Below are positions 1 through 11,400 of a DNA stretch of 64,000 bases, one piece after another (within the stretch, counting starts at the first letter, position 1; every line of letters begins with the position of its first letter). Origin of the DNA: Escarpia spicata (lineage: Eukaryota > Annelida > Polychaeta > Sabellida > Siboglinidae). The notes below the pieces were generated by a model that was given only the letters and a program-made list of their open reading frames with translations, ran no database searches and was not told the DNA's origin. The position numbers and the translations under genes are program-made. The stretch is taken from assembly GCA_963995525.1 (NCBI GenBank), contig CAXEFP010000996.1, positions 1 through 64,000 of the forward strand. The letters are read 5' to 3'.

Positions 1-1011
1 GCAAAACATCTATTTGGGGTAAGACCACATTAAGGATCCGTCCGCCGAAAAAAGTGCACTTACAATACCGTTATGCTGTGATATGCATACATTTTGTTCG
101 AAAACTTTGACATGGGACATGTTTGTATCGTGAGTACTGAATGTACTGCTGCTTTAGACAAGATAAAACATCAAATGGGGATGAGTTTTCACACCTATAA
201 CTTATGTAATATGTTCTTGTAACTTACGTGACGGAGATAAAACGGTAACATGCATTCCCATTTGTGGTTAATCTAGTTATGTGTGTAGCTTGATATCAGT
301 CTAGCCTTCGTGAAGATTTGTAACATGCAAAACATCTATTTGGGGTAAGACCACATTAAGGATCCGTCCGCCGAAAAAAGTGCACTTAAAATACCGTTAT
401 GCTGTGATATGCATACATTTTGTTCGAAAACTTTGACATGGGACATGTTTGTATCGTGAGTACTGAATGTACTGCTGCTTTAGACAAGATAAAACATCAA
501 ATGGGGATGAGTTTTCACACCTATAACTTACGTAATATGTTCTTGTAACTTACGTGACGGAGATAAAACGGTAACATGCATTCCCATTTGTGGTTAATCT
601 AGTTATGTGTGTAGCTTGATATCAGTCTAGCCTTCGTGAAGATTTGTAACATGCAAAACATCTATTTGGGGTAAGACCACATTAAGGATCCGTCCGCCGA
701 AAAAAGTGCACTTAAAATACCGTTATGCTGTGATATGCATACATTTTGTTCGAAAACTTTGACATGGGACATGGTTGTATCGTGAGTACTGAAGATACTG
801 CTGCTTTAGACAAGATAAAACATCAAATGGGGATGAGTTTTCACACCTATAACTTACGTAATATGTTCTTGTAACTTACGTGACGGAGATAAAACGGTAA
901 CATGCATTCCCATTTGTGGTTAATCTAGTTATGTGTGTAGCTTGATATCAGTCTAGCCTTCGTGAAGATTTGTAACATGCAAAACATCTATTTGGGGTAA
1001 GACCACATTAA

Positions 1012-1017
1012 GGATCC
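1012..1017. other. Conserved BamHI site GGATCC (p34-39), reference copy
   Basis: GGATCC recurs once per monomer throughout the array, so BamHI cleavage would release a 326-bp ladder. I saw only two losses: M78 (GGAACC, near 25136) and M192 (GAATCC, near 62311). The G40A variants in M37, M51, M67 and M74 lie just outside the site and leave it intact. Confidence 0.95.
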
Positions 1018-1025
1018 GTCCGCCG

Positions 1026-1032
1026 AAAAAAG
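1026..1032. repeat. A-run microsatellite site p48-54, reference copy
   Basis: The consensus is G, six A, then GTGCAC. Alleles seen across the array are an added A in 14 copies; A53G in M179, M182, M184, M187 and M197; G54A in M80, M88 and M96; and singletons G54T (M6), A50T (M18) and A49T (M143). The extra-A allele occurs only between M83 and M148, so it marks one lineage of copies and is not recurrent slippage scattered over the array. Confidence 0.9.
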
Positions 1033-1065
1033 TGCACTTAAAATACCGTTATGCTGTGATATGCA

Positions 1066-1078
1066 TAAATTTTGTTCG
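1066..1078. repeat. Hypervariable 13-bp window p88-100, reference copy
   Basis: The stretch between the palindromes TATGCATA (p82-89) and TTCGAA (p97-102) reads TAAATTTTGTTCG in the consensus. It occurs in about 13 forms, including A90C, T88G, A91T+G96T, G96T, A89C+G96T, T95G, T93G, T94G, T92C or similar private changes, and a one-base T gain with G100A. Several forms are shared by monomers at regular spacing and define the higher-order units. No other stretch of this length in the monomer is nearly as polymorphic. Confidence 0.9.
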
Positions 1079-1142
1079 AAAACTTTGACATGGGACATGT
1101 TTGTATCGTGAGTACTGAATGTACTGCTGCTTTAGACAAGAT

Positions 1143-1304
1143 AAAACATCAAATGGGGATGAGTTTTCACACCTATAACTTACGTAATATGTTCTTGTAA
1201 CTTACGTGACGGAGATAAAACGGTAACATGCATTCCCATTTGTGGTTAATCTAGTTATGTGTGTAGCTTGATATCAGTCTAGCCTTCGTGAAGATTTGTA
1301 ACAT
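1143..1304. repeat. Second half of the monomer (p165-326), putative ancestral subunit B
   Basis: This is the partner of subunit A in a probable ancient dimer. It is much less variable between copies than the first half; the shared variants I saw here are at p205, p252, p288, p310 and p318. Within it, TAACTTACGT occurs twice at p198-207 and p220-229, which is 22 bp apart. GTAACATGCA occurs at p245-254 and again across the monomer junction at p320-p3 of the next copy, each followed by an ATTTG-G-GGT-like stretch. A small dyad, CTTC-GT-GAAG, lies at p306-315. Confidence 0.5.
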
Positions 1305-2934
1305 GCAAAACATCTATTTGGGGTAAGACCACATTAAGGATCCGTCCGCCGAAAAAAGTGCACTTAAAATACCGTTATGCTGTGATATGCATAAATTTTG
1401 TTCGAAAACTTTGACATGGGACATGTTTGTATCGTGAGTACTGAATGTACTGCTGCTTTAGACAAGATAAAACATCAAATGGGGATGAGTTTTCACACCT
1501 ATAACTTACGTAATATGTTCTTGTAACTTACGTGACGGAGATAAAACGGTAACATGCATTCCCATTTGTGGTTAATCTAGTTATGTGTGTAGCTTGATAT
1601 CAGTCTAGCCTTCGTGAAGATTTGTAACATGCAAAACATCTATTTGGGGTAAGACCACATTAAGGATCCGTCCGCCGAAAAAATTGCACTTAAAATACCG
1701 TTATGCTGTGATATGCATAATTTTTTTTCGAAAACTTTGACATGGGACATGTTTGTATCGTGAGTACTGAATGTACTGCTGCTTTAGACAAGATAAAACA
1801 TCAAATGGGGATGAGTTTTCACACCTATAACTTACGTAATATGTTCTTGTAACTTACGTGACGGAGATAAAACGGTAACATGCATTCCCATTTGTGGTTA
1901 ATCTAGTTATGTGTGTAGCTTGATATCAGTCTAGCCTTCGTGAAGATTTGTAACATGCAAAACATCTATTTGGGGTAAGACCACATTAAGGATCCGTCCG
2001 CCGAAAAAAGTGCACTTAAAATACCGTTATGCTGTGATATGCATAAATTTTGTTCGAAAACTTTGACATGGGACATGTTTGTATCGTGAGTACTGAATGT
2101 ACTGCTGCTTTAGACAAGATAAAACATCAAATGGGGATGAGTTTTCACACCTATAACTTACGTAATATGTTCTTGTAACTTACGTGACGGAGATAAAACG
2201 GTAACATGCATTCCCATTTGTGGTTAATCTAGTTATGTGTGTAGCTTGATATCAGTCTAGCCTTCGTGAAGATTTGTAACATGCAAAACATCTATTTGGG
2301 GTAAGACCACATTAAGGATCCGTCCGCCGAAAAAAGTGCACTTAAAATACCGTTATGCTGTGATATGCATAAATTTTGTTCGAAAACTTTGACATGGGAC
2401 ATGTTTGTATCGTGAGTACTGAATGTACTGCTGCTTTAGACAAGATAAAACATCAAATGGGGATGAGTTTTCACACCTATAACTTACGTAATATGTTCTT
2501 GTAACTTACGTGACGGAGATAAAACGGTAACATGCATTCCCATTTGTGGTTAATCTAGTTATGTGTGTAGCTTGATATCAGTCTAGACTTCGTGAAGATT
2601 TGTAACATGCAAAACATCTATTTGGGGTAAGACCACATTAAGGATCCGTCCGCCGAAAAAAGTGCACTTACAATACCGTTATGCTGTGATATGCATACAT
2701 TTTGTTCGAAAACTTTGACATGGGACATGTTTGTATCGTGAGTACTGAATGTACTGCTGCTTTAGACAAGATAAAACATCAAATGGGGATGAGTTTTCAC
2801 ACCTATAACTTATGTAATATGTTCTTGTAACTTACGTGACGGAGATAAAACGGTAACATGCATTCCCATTTGTGGTTAATCTAGTTATGTGTGTAGCTTG
2901 ATATCAGTCTAGCCTTCGTGAAGATTTGTAACAT

Positions 2935-5868
2935 GCAAAACATCTATTTGGGGTAAGACCACATTAAGGATCCGTCCGCCGAAAAAAGTGCACTTACAAT
3001 ACCGTTATGCTGTGATATGCATACATTTTGTTCGAAAACTTTGACATGGGACATGTTTGTATCGTGAGTACTGAATGTACTGCTGCTTTAGACAAGATAA
3101 AACATCAAATGGGGATGAGTTTTCACACCTATAACTTATGTAATATGTTCTTGTAACTTACGTGACGGAGATAAAACGGTAACATGCATTCCCATTTGTG
3201 GTTAATCTAGTTATGTGTGTAGCTTGATATCAGTCTAGCCTTCGTGAAGATTTGTAACATGCAAAACATCTATTTGGGGTAAGACCACATTAAGGATCCG
3301 TCCGCCGAAAAAAGTGCACTTAAAATACCGTTATGCTGTGATATGCATACATTTTGTTCGAAAACTTTGACATGGGACATGTTTGTATCGTGAGTACTGA
3401 ATGTACTGCTGCTTTAGACAAGATAAAACATCAAATGGGGATGAGTTTTCACACCTATAACTTACGTAATATGTTCTTGTAACTTACGTGACGGAGATAA
3501 AACGGTAACATGCATTCCCATTTGTGGTTAATCTAGTTATGTGTGTAGCTTGATATCAGTCTAGCCTTCGTGAAGATTTGTAACATGCAAAACATCTATT
3601 TGGGGTAAGACCACATTAAGGATCCGTCCGCCGAAAAAAGTGCACTTAAAATACCGTTATGCTGTGATATGCATACATTTTGTTCGAAAACTTTGACATG
3701 GGACATGTTTGTATCGTGAGTACTGAAGATACTGCTGCTTTAGACAAGATAAAACATCAAATGGGGATGAGTTTTCACACCTATAACTTACGTAATATGT
3801 TCTTGTAACTTACGTGACGGAGATAAAACGGTAACATGCATTCCCATTTGTGGTTAATCTAGTTATGTGTGTAGCTTGATATCAGTCTAGCCTTCGTGAA
3901 GATTTGTAACATGCAAAACATCTATTTGGGGTAAGACCACATTAAGGATCCGTCCGCCGAAAAAAGTGCACTTAAAATACCGTTATGCTGTGATATGCAT
4001 AAATTTTGTTCGAAAACTTTGACATGGGACATGTTTGTATCGTGAGTACTGAATGTACTGCTGCTTTAGACAAGATAAAACATCAAATGGGGATGAGTTT
4101 TCACACCTATAACTTACGTAATATGTTCTTGTAACTTACGTGACGGAGATAAAACGGTAACATGCATTCCCATTTGTGGTTAATCTAGTTATGTGTGTAG
4201 CTTGATATCAGTCTAGCCTTCGTGAAGATTTGTAACATGCAAAACATCTATTTGGGGTAAGACCACATTAAGGATCCGTCCGCCGAAAAAAGTGCACTTA
4301 AAATACCGTTATGCTGTGATATGCATAAATTTTGTTCGAAAACTTTGACATGGGACATGTTTGTATCGTGAGTACTGAATGTACTGCTGCTTTAGACAAG
4401 ATAAAACATCAAATGGGGATGAGTTTTCACACCTATAACTTACGTAATATGTTCTTGTAACTTACGTGACGGAGATAAAACGGTAACATGCATTCCCATT
4501 TGTGGTTAATCTAGTTATGTGTGTAGCTTGATATCAGTCTAGCCTTCGTGAAGATTTGTAACATGCAAAACATCTATTTGGGGTAAGACCACATTAAGGA
4601 TCCGTCCGCCGAAAAAAGTGCACTTAAAATACCGTTATGCTGTGATATGCATAATTTTTTTTCGAAAACTTTGACATGGGACATGTTTGTATCGTGAGTA
4701 CTGAATGTACTGCTGCTTTAGACAAGATAAAACATCAAATGGGGATGAGTTTTCACACCTATAACTTACGTAATATGTTCTTGTAACTTACGTGACGGAG
4801 ATAAAACGGTAACATGCATTCCCATTTGTGGTTAATCTAGTTATGTGTGTAGCTTGATATCAGTCTAGCCTTCGTGAAGATTTGTAACATGCAAAACATC
4901 TATTTGGGGTAAGACCACATTAAGGATCCGTCCGCCGAAAAAAGTGCACTTAAAATACCGTTATGCTGTGATATGCATAAATTTTGTTCGAAAACTTTGA
5001 CATGGGACATGTTTGTATCGTGAGTACTGAATGTACTGCTGCTTTAGACAAGATAAAACATCAAATGGGGATGAGTTTTCACACCTATAACTTACGTAAT
5101 ATGTTCTTGTAACTTACGTGACGGAGATAAAACGGTAACATGCATTCCCATTTGTGGTTAATCTAGTTATGTGTGTAGCTTGATATCAGTCTAGCCTTCG
5201 TGAAGATTTGTAACATGCAAAACATCTATTTGGGGTAAGACCACATTAAGGATCCGTCCGCCGAAAAAAGTGCACTTAAAATACCGTTATGCTGTGATAT
5301 GCATAAATTTTGTTCGAAAACTTTGACATGGGACATGTTTGTATCGTGAGTACTGAATGTACTGCTGCTTTAGACAAGATAAAACATCAAATGGGGATGA
5401 GTTTTCACACCTATAACTTACGTAATATGTTCTTGTAACTTACGTGACGGAGATAAAACGGTAACATGCATTCCCATTTGTGGTTAATCTAGTTATGTGT
5501 GTAGCTTGATATCAGTCTAGCCTTCGTGAAGATTTGTAACATGCAAAACATCTATTTGGGGTAAGACCACATTAAGGATCCGTCCGCCGAATAAAGTGCA
5601 CTTAAAATACCGTTATGCTGTGATATGCATAATTTTTTTTCGAAAACTTTGACATGGGACATGTTTGTATCGTGAGTACTGAATGTACTGCTGCTTTAGA
5701 CAAGATAAAACATCAAATGGGGATGAGTTTTCACACCTATAACTTACGTAATATGTTCTTGTAACTTACGTGACGGAGATAAAACGGTAACATGCATTCC
5801 CATTTGTGGTTAATCTAGTTATGTGTGTAGCTTGATATCAGTCTAGCCTTCGTGAAGATTTGTAACAT
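2935..5868. repeat. 9-monomer higher-order unit, copy 2 (M10-M18)
   Basis: M10 to M17 reproduce the marker order of M1 to M8. M10 has A63C, A90C and C205T; M12 has A90C with T142G/G143A; M15 has the long T-run form. The distinctive double change in the GAAGAT context lies at 3725 against 791 in copy 1, a distance of exactly 2934 bp. The ninth monomer, M18, differs from M9: it has the long T-run form and A50T. The exchange boundary therefore lies near the end of the unit. Confidence 0.85.
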
Positions 5869-8476
5869 GCAAAACATCTATTTGGGGTAAGACCACATTA
5901 AGGATCCGTCCGCCGAAAAAAGTGCACTTAAAATACCGTTATGCTGTGATATGCATAAATTTTGTTCGAAAACTTTGACATGGGACATGTTTGTATCGTG
6001 AGTACTGAATGTACTGCTGCTTTAGACAAGATAAAACATCAAATGGGGATGAGTTTTCACACCTATAACTTACGTAATATGTTCTTGTAACTTACGTGAC
6101 GGAGATAAAACGGTAACATGCATTCCCATTTGTGGTTAATCTAGTTATGTGTGTAGCTTGATATCAGTCTAGCCTTCGTGAAGATTTGTAACATGCAAAA
6201 CATCTATTTGGGGTAAGACCACATTAAGGATCCGTCCGCCGAAAAAAGTGCACTTAAAATACCGTTATGCTGTGATATGCATAAATTTTGTTCGAAAACT
6301 TTGACATGGGACATGTTTGTATCGTGAGTACTGAATGTACTGCTGCTTTAGACAAGATAAAACATCAAATGGGGATGAGTTTTCACACCTATAACTTACG
6401 TAATATGTTCTTGTAACTTACGTGACGGAGATAAAACGGTAACATGCATTCCCATTTGTGGTTAATCTAGTTATGTGTGTAGCTTGATATCAGTCTAGCC
6501 TTCGTGAAGATTTGTAACATGCAAAACATCTATTTGGGGTAAGACCACATTAAGGATCCGTCCGCCGAAAAAAGTGCACTTAAAATACCGTTATGCTGTG
6601 ATATGCATAAATTTTTTTCGAAAACTTTGACATGGGACATGTTTGTATCGTGAGTACTGAATGTACTGCTGCTTTAGACAAGATAAAACATCAAATGGGG
6701 ATGAGTTTTCACACCTATAACTTACGTAATATGTTCTTGTAACTTACGTGACGGAGATAAAACGGTAACATGCATTCCCATTTGTGGTTAATCTAGTTAT
6801 GTGTGTAGCTTGATATCAGTCTAGCCTTCGTGAAGATTTGTAACATGCAAAACATCTATTTGGGGTAAGACCACATTAAGGATCCGTCCGCCGAAAAAAG
6901 TGCACTTAAAATACCGTTATGCTGTGATATGCATAAATTTTGTTCGAAAACTTTGACATGGGACATGTTTGTATCGTGAGTACTGAATGTACTGCTGCTT
7001 TAGACAAGATAAAACATCAAATGGGGATGAGTTTTCACACCTATAACTTACGTAATATGTTCTTGTAACTTACGTGACGGAGATAAAACGGTAACATGCA
7101 TTCCCATTTGTGGTTAATCTAGTTATGTGTGTAGCTTGATATCAGTCTAGCCTTCGTGAAGATTTGTAACATGCAAAACATCTATTTGGGGTAAGACCAC
7201 ATTAAGGATCCGTCCGCCGAAAAAAGTGCACTTAAAATACCGTTATGCTGTGATATGCATAAATTTTGTTCGAAAACTTTGACATGGGACATGTTTGTAT
7301 CGTGAGTACTGAATGTACTGCTGCTTTAGACAAGATAAAACATCAAATGGGGATGAGTTTTCACACCTATAACTTACGTAATATGTTCTTGTAACTTACG
7401 TGACGGAGATAAAACGGTAACATGCATTCCCATTTGTGGTTAATCTAGTTATGTGTGTAGCTTGATATCAGTCTAGCCTTCGTGAAGATTTGTAACATGC
7501 AAAACATCTATTTGGGGTAAGACCACATTAAGGATCCGTCCGCCGAAAAAAGTGCACTTAAAATACCGTTATGCTGTGATATGCATAAATTTTGTTCGAA
7601 AACTTTGACATGGGACATGTTTGTATCGTGAGTACTGAATGTACTGCTGCTTTAGACAAGATAAAACATCAAATGGGGATGAGTTTTCACACCTATAACT
7701 TACGTAATATGTTCTTGTAACTTACGTGACGGAGATAAAACGGTAACATGCATTCCCATTTGTGGTTAATCTAGTTATGTGTGTAGCTTGATATCAGTCT
7801 AGCCTTCGTGAAGATTTGTAACATGCAAAACATCTATTTGGGGTAAGACCACATTAAGGATCCGTCCGCCGAAAAAAGTGCACTTAAAATACCGTTATGC
7901 TGTGATATGCATAAATTTTGTTCGAAAACTTTGACATGGGACATGTTTGTATCGTGAGTACTGAATGTACTGCTGCTTTAGACAAGATAAAACATCAAAT
8001 GGGGATGAGTTTTCACACCTATAACTTACGTAATATGTTCTTGTAACTTACGTGACGGAGATAAAACGGTAACATGCATTCCCATTTGTGGTTAATCTAG
8101 TTATGTGTGTAGCTTGATATCAGTCTAGCCTTCGTGAAGATTTGTAACATGCAAAACATCTATTTGGGGTAAGACCACATTAAGGATCCGTCCGCCGAAA
8201 AAAGTGCACTTAAAATACCGTTATGCTGTGATATGCATAAATTTTGTTCGAAAACTTTGACATGGGACATGTTTGTATCGTGAGTACTGAATGTACTGCT
8301 GCTTTAGACAAGATAAAACATCAAATGGGGACGAGTTTTCACACCTATAACTTACGTAATATGTTCTTGTAACTTACGTGACGGAGATAAAACGGTAACA
8401 TGCATTCCCATTTGTGGTTAATCTAGTTATGTGTGTAGCTTGATATCAGTCTAGCCTTCGTGAAGATTTGTAACAT
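5869..8476. repeat. Near-consensus block M19-M26
   Basis: These eight monomers are almost invariant. The only differences I saw are G96T in M21 (near 6605) and T182C in M26 (near 8332). With no shared marker, no higher-order period can be assigned. The block separates the 9-monomer and 14-monomer domains. Confidence 0.8.
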
Positions 8477-11400
8477 GCAAAACATCTATTTGGGGTAAGA
8501 CCACATTAAGGATCCGTCCGCCGAAAAAAGTGCACTTAAAATACCGTTATGCTGTGATATGCATCAATTTTTTTCGAAAACTTTGACATGGGACATGTTT
8601 GTATCGTGAGTACTGAATGTACTGCTGCTTTAGACAAGATAAAACATCAAATGGGGATGAGTTTTCACACCTATAACTTACGTAATATGTTCTTGTAACT
8701 TACGTGACGGAGATAAAACGGTAACATACATTCCCATTTGTGGTTAATCTAGTTATGTGTGTAGCTTGATATCAGTCTAGCCTTCGTGAAGATTTGTAAC
8801 ATGCAAAACATCTATTTGGGGTAAGACCACATTAAGGATCCGTCCGCCGAAAAAAGTGCACTTGAAATACCGTTATGCTGTGATATGCATACATTTTGTT
8901 CGAAAACTTTGACATGGGACATGTTTGTATCGTGAGTACTGAATGTACTGCTGCTTTAGACAAGATAAAACATCAAATGGGGATGAGTTTTCACACCTAT
9001 AACTTACGTAATATGTTCTTGTAACTTACGTGACGGAGATAAAACGGTAACATGCATTCCCATTTGTGGTTAATCTAGTTATGTGTGTAGCTTGATATCA
9101 GTCTAGCCTTCGTGAAGATTTGTAACATGCAAAACATCTATTTGGGGTAAGACCACATTAAGGATCCGTCCGCCGAAAAAAGTGCACTTGAAATACCGTT
9201 ATGCTGTGATATGCATAAATTTTGTTCGAAAACTTTGACATGGGACATGTTTGTATCGTGAGTACTGAATGTACTGCTGCTTTAGACAAGATAAAACATC
9301 AAATGGGGATGAGTTTTCACACCTATAACTTACGTAATATGTTCTTGTAACTTACGTGACGGAGATAAAACGGTAACATGCATTCCCATTTGTGGTTAAT
9401 CTAGTTATGTGTGTAGCTTGATATCAGTCTAGCCTTCGTGAAGATTTGTAACATGCAAAACATCTATTTGGGGTAAGACCACATTAAGGATCCGTCCGCC
9501 GAAAAAAGTGCACTTAAAATACCGTTATGCTGTGATATGCATAAATTTTGTTCGAAAACTTTGACATGGGACATGTTTGTATCGTGAGTACTGAATGTAC
9601 TGCTGCTTTAGACAAGATAAAACATCAAATGGGGATGAGTTTTCACACCTATAACTTACGTAATATGTTCTTGTAACTTACGTGACGGAGATAAAACGGT
9701 AACATGCATTCCCATTTGTGGTTAATCTAGTTATGTGTGTAGCTTGATATCAGTCTAGCCTTCGTGAAGATTTGTAACATGCAAAACATCTATTTGGGGA
9801 AAGACCACATTAAGGATCCGTCCGCCGAAAAAAGTGCACTTAAAATACCGTTATGCTGTGATATGCATAAATTTTGTTCGAAAACTTTGACATGGGACAT
9901 GTTTGTATCGTGAGTACTGAATGTACTGCTGCTTTAGACAAGATAAAACATCAAATGGGGATGAGTTTTCACACCTATAACTTACGTAATATGTTCTTGT
10001 AACTTACGTGACGGAGATAAAACGGTAACATGCATTCCCATTTGTGGTTAATCTAGTTATGTGTGTAGCTTGATATCAGTCTAGCCTTCGTGAAGATTTG
10101 TAACATGCAAAACATCTATTTGGGGTAAGACCACATTAAGGATCCGTCCGCCGAAAAAAGTGCACTTAAAATACCGTTATGCTGTGATATGCATAAATTT
10201 TGTTCGAAAACTTTGACATGGGACATGTTTGTATCGTGAGTACTGAATGTACTGCTGCTTTAGACAAGATAAAACATCAAATGGGGATGAGTTTTCACAC
10301 GTATAACTTACGTAATATGTTCTTGTAACTTACGTGACGGAGATAAAACGGTAACATGCATTCCCATTTGTGGTTAATCTAGTTATGTGTGTAGCTTGAT
10401 ATCAGTCTAGCCTTCGTGAAGATTTGTAACATGCAAAACATCTATTTGGGGTAAGACCACATTAAGGATCCGTCCGCCGAAAAAAGTGCACTTAAAATAC
10501 CGTTATGCTGTGATATGCATAAATTTTGTTCGAAAACTTTGACATGGGACATGTTTGTATCGTGAGTACTGAATGTACTGCTGCTTTAGACAAGATAAAA
10601 CATCAAATGGGGATGAGTTTTCACACCTATAACTTACGTAATATGTTCTTGTAACTTACGTGACGGAGATAAAACGGTAACATGCATTCCCATTTGTGGT
10701 TAATCTAGTTATGTGTGTAGCTTGATATCAGTCTAGCCTTCGTGAAGATTTGTAACATGCAAAACATCTATTTGGGGTAAGACCACATTAAGGATCCGTC
10801 CGCCGAAAAAAGTGCACTTAAAATACCGTTATGCTGTGATATGCATAAATTTTGTTCGAAAACTTTGACATGGGACATGTTTGTATCGTGAGTACTGAAT
10901 GTACTGCTGCTTTAGACAAGATAAAACATCAAATGGGGATGAGTTTTCACACCTATAACTTACGTAATATGTTCTTGTAACTTACGTGACGGAGATAAAA
11001 CGGTAACATGCATTCCCATTTGTGGTTAATCTAGTTATGTGTGTAGCTTGATATCAGTCTAGCCTTCGTGAAGATTTGTAACATGCAAAACATCTATTTG
11101 GGGTAAGACCCCATTAAGGATCCGTCCGCCGAAAAAAGTGCACTTAAAATACCGTTATGCTGTGATATGCATAAATTTTGTTCGAAAACTTTGACATGGG
11201 ACATGTTTGTATCGTGAGTACTGAATGTACTGCTGCTTTAGACAAGATAAAACATCAAATGGGGATGAGTTTTCACACCTATAACTTACGTAATATGTTC
11301 TTGTAACTTACGTGACGGAGATAAAACGGTAACATGCATTCCCATTTGTGGTTAATCTAGTTATGTGTGTAGCTTGATATCAGTCTAGCCTTCGTGAAGA

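Larger units (their letters stand above)
979..1142. repeat. First half of the monomer (p1-164), putative ancestral subunit A
   Basis: This half aligns loosely and collinearly with p165-326. Shared blocks are AAAACATC followed by a TGGGG tract (p3-19 against p165-180), ATGCAT followed by TTTGT/TTTTGT (p83-97 against p250-265), a 15-base block identical at 12 positions (p119-133 against p279-293), and AAGAT followed by AACAT (p160-171 against p313-326). The offsets are about 162, 167, 160 and 153. Most shared variant sites of the whole array lie in this half, between p20 and p111. The subunit interpretation is inference from a hand alignment. Confidence 0.5.
979..1304. repeat. Reference consensus monomer (M4)
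   Basis: M4 matches the majority base at every position I checked and serves as the reference for p1-p326. It carries nine six-base palindromes: GGATCC p34, GTGCAC p54, ATGCAT p83, TTCGAA p97, ACATGT p117, AGTACT p133, TACGTA p203, ATGCAT p250 and GATATC p292. About five would be expected by chance in 326 bp. It has 11 CpG sites, at p39, 43, 46, 69, 99, 129, 205, 227, 232, 243 and 309. The phase of the monomer is arbitrary; it was set by the first base of the window. Confidence 0.95.
1..2934. repeat. 9-monomer higher-order unit, copy 1 (M1-M9)
   Basis: The unit has markers in fixed order. M1 has A63C, A90C and C205T; M2 has A90C; M3 has A90C plus the double change T142G/G143A; M6 has the long T-run form A91T+G96T; M9 repeats the M1 marker set. 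The same order recurs 2934 bp (9 x 326) downstream. Private differences are G54T in M6, a T123G-type change in M3 (ACATGGTTG) and C305A at the end of M8, so the duplication is not brand new. Confidence 0.85.

Noticed and set aside
1074..1083. RNA polymerase III B-box-like sequence GTTCGAAAAC at p96-105
   Set aside because: It resembles the B-box core but the spacing to the last C is one base off, no A-box lies at a suitable distance upstream, and many copies have lost the first G (G96T).
1284..1297. CENP-B box in the CTTCGTGAAG region (p306-319)
   Set aside because: Only TTCG and part of the spacing agree. The required A and the CGGG end of the box are absent on this strand.
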